From Snowella sp031396835 (GTDB lineage: Bacteria; Cyanobacteriota; Cyanobacteriia; Cyanobacteriales; Microcystaceae): a DNA stretch of 11,767 bases. Each line of letters begins with the position of its first letter. Position 1 is the stretch's first letter. Shown piece after piece: positions 7,002-11,767 of the stretch. The stretch covers positions 1 through 11,767 of the forward strand of contig JANNLO010000211.1 in assembly GCA_031396835.1 (NCBI GenBank), given 5' to 3'. Made by a program: the position numbers and the translations under genes. The notes beneath the pieces are model-generated. The model saw only the letters and a list, made by a program, of their open reading frames with translations, did not search any database and was not told the DNA's origin.

Positions 7002-7907
7002 ATGTCCCTATCTATCGGCTTTATTTTACTAACCCACAATCAACCCCAGCAAATTCACAGACTTATTGCTCAGTTGAACAAAATGTTCAATTATCCACCG
7101 ATTGTCTGTCATCATGATTTTTCTAAATGTGATTTATCGGTGGATTGCTTACCTAAAAATGTCTCTTTTATTCGTCCTCATTTACAAACTAAATGGGGTG
7201 ATTTTTCCTTAGTAGAAGCAACAATACAAGCGATTCAATTAATGTATGAATCTGCCAATTCTCCCGATTGGTTTGTATTATTGAGTGGCTCAGATTATCC
7301 TATTAAAACAGCTAAGCAAATATTAAATGATTTAAGTTCAAGTGAATATGACGCTTATATACATCATGAAAAAGTTAAATATAAAGTTTATCGACAAAAT
7401 AAAAAAATAAGTGTTATCTGGCAAAAATTAGCTTACGAACGATATCGAAGTTTGAAATTATTTTCCCTTCCTTTTTTCAATAAGAAATTATATCCCAATG
7501 GTCTAGAAGTTCGTCTTGAACATCCCCTATTAACTCAATATTTCCTACCCTTTTCTGATAAATTTAATTGTTTTGTTGGAGACCAATGGTTTTGTGCAAA
7601 TCAGCGAGCCGCAGAATATATTATCAAGTTTCACTCTGAAAATAATGCCATAAAATCCCATTACTCTCGTCGAATGTTTGCCGATGAATCTTATTTTCAA
7701 ACCATCTTAGCTAATGCCCCAAACCTAAATTTAAAAAATGATAATTATCGCTACGTTGATTGGTCAACAAAAGCGTCTCATCCTAAGATAATGTTGATAG
7801 AAGATTTGCCTAATTTTATTAATTCATCCTGCCATTTTGCTCGTAAATTTAACATAGAGATAGATAGTAATATTCTGGATAAACTTGACATTATTACGTT
7901 GGAATAA
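7002..7907 (+). CDS. Branch-domain glycosyltransferase (GT14, beta-1,6-N-acetylglucosaminyltransferase-like)
   Basis: This 301-residue protein matches the core-2/I-branching enzyme family (Branch domain). Visible signatures, in order, are IGFILLTHNQPQQIHRLI near the N-terminus, FIRPHLQTKWGDFSLVEAT (about 56-74), DWFVLLSGSDYPIKT (about 89-103), GDQWFCANQRA (about 197-207), and FADESYFQTIL (about 226-236) with YRYVDWS (about 249-255). Bacterial members are about 290-330 residues, so it is complete, and they lack the membrane anchor of the animal enzymes. The family transfers a sugar from a nucleotide donor, often UDP-GlcNAc or UDP-xylose, to a glycan; donor and acceptor here are unknown. The ATG at 7002 is the only usable start: an in-frame TGA lies at 6975-6977 and the first strand of the fold begins at residue 4. 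No ribosome site is seen. The coding sequence is very AT-rich and has no HIP1 site. Confidence 0.87.
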   Translation: MSLSIGFILLTHNQPQQIHRLIAQLNKMFNYPPIVCHHDFSKCDLSVDCLPKNVSFIRPHLQTKWGDFSLVEATIQAIQLMYESANSPDWFVLLSGSDYPIKTAKQILNDLSSSEYDAYIHHEKVKYKVYRQNKKISVIWQKLAYERYRSLKLFSLPFFNKKLYPNGLEVRLEHPLLTQYFLPFSDKFNCFVGDQWFCANQRAAEYIIKFHSENNAIKSHYSRRMFADESYFQTILANAPNLNLKNDNYRYVDWSTKASHPKIMLIEDLPNFINSSCHFARKFNIEIDSNILDKLDIITLE

Positions 7908-7925
7908 TAATAAAAAATTAAATAT

Positions 7926-9245
7926 CTAATAATCTTTATTTTTTTGAACAATTTCATATAATCGCTTATAAGCAGTCTGCCCTAAATCTATTTGTTGTTG
8001 CGCCGCTTCTAATAACTTTGGCCTTAAAATTTCGGCAGATTCCCATAATTTATTAATACTAAATGCTAGTTTTTGAGCAAAGTCTCCATCACTTAATAAA
8101 ATTACATCGCAGCCAACGCCAAACTGATCCGCCAGTCCTTGAAATTTATCAATATAATATTGAGATTTTGCCAAACTCACCACAGGAATACCTTGAGCCA
8201 GAGCAAAGACACCTGCATGATAACTTCCAGTCACAACGATACGACAATGACTCACTTGTTCAATAACTTTAAGCGGTGTATCAAGATTATTTCCTTCATC
8301 AAAAATATTATCAAAGCCTGCGAGAATTTGTTGAATTGTTGTTATGTCGGATTTTATGTCGGATTCCGAATTAGGATTTATGTGATAACGCAAAATCGGG
8401 ATAGAAATTAACTGTGAATTTTTCTTTTTTGCAATATTATGTAGAGTCGAACGAACTATTTCAAGAGAGTTTTTACTAATACTAGAATAATTAGCAATAC
8501 GAAGATTTATACCAATACCATTTCCTAATTTTGGATTACGAGCATTGTAGGCTAACTCGATGGCATCGTCACCTGTTATTATAATACGGTCAGCCAAAAC
8601 ACCCATTGAATCAAGAAGTGGCAAACTGGCTTTTTTTTCTCTAATAGAAATTAAGCTTAAGGATGGTAAAATAGACTTTGCTTTTTGATAAAATCTTGGA
8701 TTTTCTATTGGGCCTAAACCATGTCCAAGAATTGCTGTTGGTTTACCAAGCTTAATCGCAAAAGCAAGGGTATTTAAAACTTCATGAGACCATTCTCCCC
8801 ATAAATCAGTGATATATCCACCACCCGATGCGATGACTAAATCGGCAGTTGAAATTGATTCTACAAATGCTTTAATTTCCCTGAGTTCTTGTTGATTTTT
8901 TCGTAATTTAAATTTAAGTAAAGAAGTGGCTAAAAAGGGAAAATAGTAACAAAATTTATCTTCTATTTCTAGCAGAAAAATATATTTTTTATTGGATAAT
9001 TTTTTAAGATCTTTTTGGTATTTATAGTCAGGACTAACGAGTGGCGAAAACCATAGCTGACGACCATTAGGTGATAAAGGAAATGTATTGGGACAGAACT
9101 CAGCAAGCTTCTCTGGTGTATTTGTAAAAATCTCAATTACAGCATCAGGCCAAAGACTTTGTAATCTTGAGACTGTGACTTGTAACATCGCTACGTCACC
9201 CATATTTCCTAAGTCATAACCACTGTTTTCTACAAAAATTTTCAT
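7926..9245 (-). CDS. Polysaccharide pyruvyl transferase family protein
   Basis: The 439-residue product has the layout of the polysaccharide pyruvyl transferase family (CsaB/ExoV-like), a GT-B-like fold that transfers pyruvate from phosphoenolpyruvate to sugars as a ketal. Signatures: N-terminal GYDLGNMGDVAML (9-21), VIASGGGYITDLWGEW (137-152), ILGHGLGPI (172-180), the ISIREKKA segment (about 199-206), and TGSYHAGVFALAQGIPVVSL (339-358) with the likely catalytic His343. Length is typical. Pyruvylation adds negative charge to exopolysaccharide, capsule or cell-wall glycans; the acceptor here is unknown, and some family members in biosynthetic loci have other roles. The ATG at 9243-9245 immediately precedes the conserved first strand. 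The 3' end faces the GT14 gene across only 18 bases, suggesting a small surface-glycan cassette even though the two are convergent. No HIP1 site inside. Confidence 0.9.
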   Translation of the reverse strand: MKIFVENSGYDLGNMGDVAMLQVTVSRLQSLWPDAVIEIFTNTPEKLAEFCPNTFPLSPNGRQLWFSPLVSPDYKYQKDLKKLSNKKYIFLLEIEDKFCYYFPFLATSLLKFKLRKNQQELREIKAFVESISTADLVIASGGGYITDLWGEWSHEVLNTLAFAIKLGKPTAILGHGLGPIENPRFYQKAKSILPSLSLISIREKKASLPLLDSMGVLADRIIITGDDAIELAYNARNPKLGNGIGINLRIANYSSISKNSLEIVRSTLHNIAKKKNSQLISIPILRYHINPNSESDIKSDITTIQQILAGFDNIFDEGNNLDTPLKVIEQVSHCRIVVTGSYHAGVFALAQGIPVVSLAKSQYYIDKFQGLADQFGVGCDVILLSDGDFAQKLAFSINKLWESAEILRPKLLEAAQQQIDLGQTAYKRLYEIVQKNKDY

Positions 9246-9389
9246 AAAAGTATTTTAGTTTTATAAGCTTGCGATCGCGTTTGTGTTTCCTATTAACGCT
9301 GTAACAAAAATTTCTAATTATCAGGTTAAAAAAATTTGCCTTTCAGTATTTAATTTTAATATAATCATGGTAAAAATTAGCATTTACCG

Positions 9390-9430
9390 ATAACTAGAAT
9401 TTGATCATGATTTTTAATCGAGCTAGTTAT
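9390..9430. repeat. 8-bp perfect inverted repeat (ATAACTAG...CTAGTTAT)
   Basis: ATAACTAG (9390-9397) and CTAGTTAT (9423-9430) are exact reverse complements, 25 bases apart, and the spacer contains the palindrome TGATCA. This may be an operator, a small RNA stem or a remnant of a mobile element. The function is unknown. Confidence 0.3.
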
Positions 9431-9464
9431 AAGCGAGGAAAATTGAGTTTAACAGTTACAAGTG

Positions 9465-9479
9465 CTGAACTAAAGTTAA
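9465..9479 (+). repeat. Copy 1 of a 15-base direct repeat flanking the tRNA nucleotidyltransferase gene
   Basis: CTGAACTAAAGTTAA here matches CTGAGCTAAAGTTAA at 10916-10930 with one mismatch, in the same orientation. The copies lie in the two intergenic regions on either side of the gene at 9596-10867. The function is unknown and the match may be chance. Confidence 0.35.
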
Positions 9480-9595
9480 CTTAATTTTTGATATTTTTTA
9501 CTTTTTGTTGATAAAAATTTAATTTTAATGAGTCAAGAGACTTTTTCCAAAATAAAGAAAAATCTTTTTTAAAATATTAATCAGCAAACTTTTTT

Positions 9596-10867
9596 CTAAC
9601 GATAACTACTATTTACTAACTGCTCAGATTTAACCAAAGTATCAGCAAAATTTAGAGCTTCCTCAACGGTAGAAATCTTATTTTCAATTTGGGCAATTTG
9701 AATTTCTGTTAATAATTTACCGATTAAAGGACTGGGTTTAATTTTTAATTTTTCAATCAAATCATTGCCTTTAATTAAGGGTCGAGGATGGGCAACGCGA
9801 TCGCGAGGATCGAGATAACGGTTTAACAAAAAGTGAATTTTAGCGGCATCAAATCCATTAGCAAGGGCAAATAATACCAAAATCGAAAAATGTTTACCCA
9901 CTTCCAAAAAAAGAAAATATTGCGATCGCAGATTAAAGATTAAATCCTCTTGAGCTAACAAAGGCAATGATTTTAAAATAGCAATCACCGCACGGGATTC
10001 TTGACGGGAATATTTGAGATTTTCTAATTCTAATTCGGCAATTTCTAGGAGTGGTGAAACTAGACTTGCTAATTTAGCAGTTTGTACGCCTTTTTTATCC
10101 AGATTTTGTCGAAAAAATGACCATTGCTCAGGTTTTAAAGTTAATTTTAAATCCGCGATCGCAGAATCAACCAGACTCGCTTGCTGAATTTTAGTCAAAG
10201 TCGCCTGTTTGAACCAGGGTTTTAATAAGCCATCTTGCCAAGCCGCCAATAACCAGTCATTTCCTTGGGGATTTGCCAATAAATAATTCAATTCCGACTG
10301 CACCCGTTCCGCCGCCACTTCTCCCAATAAATCCGATAATTGCCAAATGGTTCTTCGGGTTTCGGCATCAATCTGAAAATATAACTGGGCTGCCTGACGA
10401 TAAGCCCGCAAAAGCCGCAAAGGATCATCAGCCAAATTTGCTGCCGTGACCATTTTCAAGATGCCTCGATGTAAATCAGCAACTCCATTAAGCGGATCAA
10501 TCAGAACTTCTTGATGCAAACTATAGGCGATCGCATTTATTGTAAAATCTCTTCGGCGTAAATCCGCTTCTAGACAATCTCCTTCTTGTAGAGCAAAATC
10601 CACTGTTGCTTGGGGAAAAACAACTCTCGCAATTTGACGCACTTTATCCAACACCACAAATCCCGCTTGATATTTTCCCGCGATCGCCCTGGCTGTTTCA
10701 ATGGCTTTTGTTGGTAAAACAAAATCCCAGTCCAAATATTCCCGTTTTCGTCCCAATAAAGCATCTCGAACTGCTCCCCCAACCAAACAAGCACCGTCAG
10801 GAAGTAAAGCTAAATCAAAAGGTAACTGAGTACGCAGGCTAGATAAGGGCATTAAGGTCGAAAGCAT
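9596..10867 (-). CDS. cca: Class II tRNA nucleotidyltransferase (probably CC-adding)
   Basis: This 423-residue enzyme belongs to the bacterial class II CCA-adding/poly(A) polymerase superfamily, which builds or repairs the tRNA 3' end from CTP and ATP without a template. Motif A is LVGGAVRDALLG (28-39) followed by catalytic DWD (Asp46, Asp48); motif B is RRRDFTINAIA (104-114); motif C is DDPLRLLRAYR (147-157); motif D is ERVQSE (187-192). The helical neck, body and tail follow. Between VDFA (89-92) and RRRD (104-107) there are only eleven residues, where full CCA-adding enzymes have about 25-30 including the flexible loop. That deletion is characteristic of CC-adding enzymes, and some cyanobacteria such as Synechocystis split the job between CC- and A-adding enzymes. 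Assignment as CC-adding is therefore inferred, not shown. ATG 10865-10867 gives a short leader before the fold; Met6 is an alternative start. Five HIP1 sites lie inside. It is divergent from ycf34. Confidence 0.93.
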   Translation of the reverse strand: MLSTLMPLSSLRTQLPFDLALLPDGACLVGGAVRDALLGRKREYLDWDFVLPTKAIETARAIAGKYQAGFVVLDKVRQIARVVFPQATVDFALQEGDCLEADLRRRDFTINAIAYSLHQEVLIDPLNGVADLHRGILKMVTAANLADDPLRLLRAYRQAAQLYFQIDAETRRTIWQLSDLLGEVAAERVQSELNYLLANPQGNDWLLAAWQDGLLKPWFKQATLTKIQQASLVDSAIADLKLTLKPEQWSFFRQNLDKKGVQTAKLASLVSPLLEIAELELENLKYSRQESRAVIAILKSLPLLAQEDLIFNLRSQYFLFLEVGKHFSILVLFALANGFDAAKIHFLLNRYLDPRDRVAHPRPLIKGNDLIEKLKIKPSPLIGKLLTEIQIAQIENKISTVEEALNFADTLVKSEQLVNSSYR

Positions 10868-10915
10868 AGAGTATTAATAAAAATTTAGACTGAGAAAGAG
10901 CCAGAATTTAAAGGT

Positions 10916-10930
10916 CTGAGCTAAAGTTAA
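10916..10930 (+). repeat. Copy 2 of the 15-base direct repeat, between cca and ycf34
   Basis: CTGAGCTAAAGTTAA, one mismatch from the copy at 9465-9479. It sits in the 100-base divergent region that must carry the promoters of both the tRNA nucleotidyltransferase gene and ycf34, so a regulatory role is possible. Confidence 0.35.
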
Positions 10931-10967
10931 AAAAAGGGATTCTTAATAGTTTGAAACGTTAAATGCC

Positions 10968-11216
10968 ATGTGTATTTGTGTAAACTGCCAATATGTTGAT
11001 CGCTGTTTTACTTACCATGCCGTCGAACATCAACATCAACAACCTCATCTGACCGAATCTCCCGACTTTGATCCACTTGAACCGAGCATCAACGTTAACA
11101 TTCACCCTCAAGCCGATTATATCGAAATGGAGTGGGATGTGGTGGGTTGCCAAAGCTTTTTGCAAGAAATGGGTCGATGGTCAAGGTTACGGCCAGGCGA
11201 AGTTATTCCAACTTAA
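10968..11216 (+). CDS. ycf34: Ycf34 family iron-sulfur protein
   Basis: The 82-residue product is a complete Ycf34, a small protein conserved in cyanobacteria and some algal plastids. Characteristic features are the N-terminal MCICVNCQYVDRC with Cys2, Cys4, Cys7 and Cys13, then TYHAVEHQHQQPHL (15-28), INVNIHPQ (41-48), EWDVVGCQSF (55-64) with Cys61, and the ending LRPGEVIPT. Ycf34 of Synechocystis binds an Fe-S cluster through conserved cysteines, and its loss disturbs photosynthetic electron transport under changing light; the same role is inferred here. The start is fixed by the conserved N-terminus, since Cys2 directly follows Met. No ribosome binding site is visible. It is divergent from cca and convergent with psaFJ. 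Confidence 0.95.
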   Translation: MCICVNCQYVDRCFTYHAVEHQHQQPHLTESPDFDPLEPSINVNIHPQADYIEMEWDVVGCQSFLQEMGRWSRLRPGEVIPT

Positions 11217-11311
11217 TTTATTTTTATATTTGTAAGCGATCGCCATTATCTGTGATTAAGAAAATTTTTATGGGGCAAATAAAACGAAAAGAATTAATTC
11301 TCCAAAAAATC

Positions 11312-11356
11312 AAGGGGACAGGCGTAAGAAATAATCTTATGACCAATCCCCTTTTT
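11312..11356. terminator. Hairpin terminator between ycf34 and psaFJ, probably bidirectional
   Basis: AAGGGGA (11312-11318) pairs with TCCCCTT (11347-11353), and inside lies a second perfect stem TAAGA/TCTTA around AATAA. On the plus strand the stem runs into TTTTT (to 11356), ending ycf34 transcripts. On the minus strand it begins 21 bases after the psaJ stop and is followed by GATTTTTTGG, suitable for ending psaFJ. Confidence 0.65.
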
Positions 11357-11377
11357 AGTTTCCAGATACCTTAATCT

Positions 11378-11506
11378 CTATCCCATCGGATGGAAAAGAA
11401 GATCAGGAAAGAAACGATTAAATTCAATCAAAATACCGGCCGTAACCGTTAATAGGGCCATGATTAACACAGGGGCTGTCGATAAAAACTTAGTTAAGCC
11501 TTCCAT
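11378..11506 (-). CDS. psaJ: Photosystem I reaction centre subunit IX (PsaJ)
   Basis: The 42-residue product begins MEGLTKFLSTAPVL, continues through one hydrophobic membrane-spanning segment (about residues 11-27) and contains the conserved IEFNRFFPDLLFHP. Length and sequence are those of cyanobacterial PsaJ, a single-helix thylakoid subunit at the edge of photosystem I that contacts PsaF and binds chlorophyll and carotenoid. The start is supported by GGAG (11515-11518 on the opposite strand), eight bases before the ATG. It lies 58 bases after psaF in the usual psaF-psaJ operon and is followed by the shared hairpin terminator. Confidence 0.97.
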   Translation of the reverse strand: MEGLTKFLSTAPVLIMALLTVTAGILIEFNRFFPDLLFHPMG

Positions 11507-11564
11507 GAATGAGTCTCCAATAGATAGATGCAGTTAAACAAAAGAAAAAGGTTAAAAATTAACC

Positions 11565-11767
11565 CTAACGAGGAGAAGTAGGAATTTCAGAATCTTTAAC
11601 AATCAGTTTGCCAGAAGTAAATTCTCCAACTGCTGCTAAAGGCCACAGGAAACCACCTAACATTTTTGAGATCGCTAAAGGAACATCAATGACGATTTCT
11701 TTGAGTTCGGCATCTTTTCCTTTACGAATTTCGATGATATATGCCCGACCAACCCAGCCAATCCAAC
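11565..11767 (-). CDS. psaF: Photosystem I reaction centre subunit III (PsaF), C-terminal part
   Basis: Sixty-six C-terminal residues are present before TAG at 11565-11567; the gene runs off the right edge. Recognisable PsaF features are WIGWVGRAYI at the start of the visible part, KEIVIDVPLAISKML and GGFLWPLAA near the membrane-embedded C-terminal region, and a short stromal tail ending PTSPR. PsaF is a thylakoid photosystem I subunit; in algae and plants its lumenal N-terminus docks plastocyanin or cytochrome c6, while in cyanobacteria this part is less critical. That part and the lumen-targeting signal are not in the window. It is cotranscribed with psaJ. Confidence 0.96.
   Translation of the reverse strand, partial: WIGWVGRAYIIEIRKGKDAELKEIVIDVPLAISKMLGGFLWPLAAVGEFTSGKLIVKDSEIPTSPR

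Larger units (their letters stand above)
9246..9595. other. AT-rich intergenic region without a convincing gene
   Basis: These 350 bases hold the upstream region of the pyruvyl transferase gene (with one HIP1 site at 9271-9278) and the downstream region of the tRNA nucleotidyltransferase gene. I see an inverted repeat (9390-9430), a 12-base AT-only direct repeat (9349-9360 and 9518-9529), and a 25-codon frame from ATG 9407 to TAA 9484 that has no ribosome site and no recognisable product. No tRNA or known small RNA is recognised. Confidence 0.5.

Noticed and set aside
7905..7945. A-rich then T-rich stretch between the convergent glycan genes as a bidirectional terminator
   Set aside because: Any stem would consist of A/T pairs only, and part lies in the pyruvyl transferase coding sequence; too weak to annotate.
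8063..8411. Two plus-strand frames of 67 and 90 codons opposite the pyruvyl transferase gene
   Set aside because: They are antisense to conserved parts of the enzyme and show no family resemblance.
9407..9484. 25-codon open frame in the 350-base gap
   Set aside because: No ribosome binding site and no recognisable peptide; frames of this size are common by chance.
10570..10842. Frames on both strands within the tRNA nucleotidyltransferase gene
   Set aside because: They overlap its catalytic motifs and are shadows.
11132..11374. 80-codon plus-strand frame overlapping ycf34 and the downstream region
   Set aside because: It starts out of frame within ycf34 and runs through the terminator hairpin; the peptide shows no family features.
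1..11767. CRISPR arrays, tRNA or rRNA genes, phage genes, toxin-antitoxin pairs
   Set aside because: No regularly spaced repeats, cloverleaf or rRNA signatures, or small paired genes were seen on either strand.

Overview
The window comes from a cyanobacterial chromosome of fairly low GC content. The evidence is the photosystem I genes psaF and psaJ, the cyanobacterial/plastid gene ycf34, a Cph2-type phytochrome, a carotenoid oxygenase, and 18 copies of the cyanobacterial palindrome HIP1 (GCGATCGC). I cannot name genus or species from the sequence alone.

Left edge (1-283): the last 41 codons of what looks like a Tn3-family transposase, running into a candidate terminal inverted repeat that would be the outer boundary of a transposon lying mostly to the left. 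Next comes a minus-strand gene (284-1423) for an iron/zinc-type polyol or alcohol dehydrogenase, with a terminator-like hairpin behind it. A 285-base intergenic region separates it from the divergent gene cph2.

Sensory block (1709-6930): the 1251-residue cph2 product has the order GAF1, GAF2, GGDEF1, EAL, GAF3, GGDEF2, matching Cph2 of Synechocystis. It combines a red/far-red type phytochrome module at the N-terminus, with an intact c-di-GMP phosphodiesterase behind it, and a dual-cysteine (DXCF) cyanobacteriochrome at the C-terminus coupled to an intact, product-inhibitable diguanylate cyclase. GGDEF1 is degenerate. A carotenoid oxygenase gene follows 62 bases downstream on the same strand.

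Surface-sugar block (7002-9245): a Branch-domain (GT14-like) glycosyltransferase on the plus strand and a polysaccharide pyruvyl transferase on the minus strand meet tail to tail, 18 bases apart. No HIP1 site lies between 6851 and 9271, the longest HIP1-free stretch in the window, so this block may be accessory. A 350-base AT-rich gap with an inverted repeat but no convincing gene follows.

Housekeeping and photosynthesis block (9596-11767): a minus-strand class II tRNA nucleotidyltransferase that appears to lack the flexible loop needed for adding the terminal A (so probably a CC-adding enzyme), then divergently ycf34 (Fe-S protein linked to photosynthetic electron transport), then a hairpin between the convergent ycf34 and psaFJ transcripts, then psaJ and the C-terminal 66 codons of psaF, which runs off the right edge.

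I found no tRNA, rRNA, CRISPR array or clearly new multi-gene system. The most informative locus is the cph2 photoreceptor, followed by the tRNA nucleotidyltransferase loop deletion and the transposon boundary.
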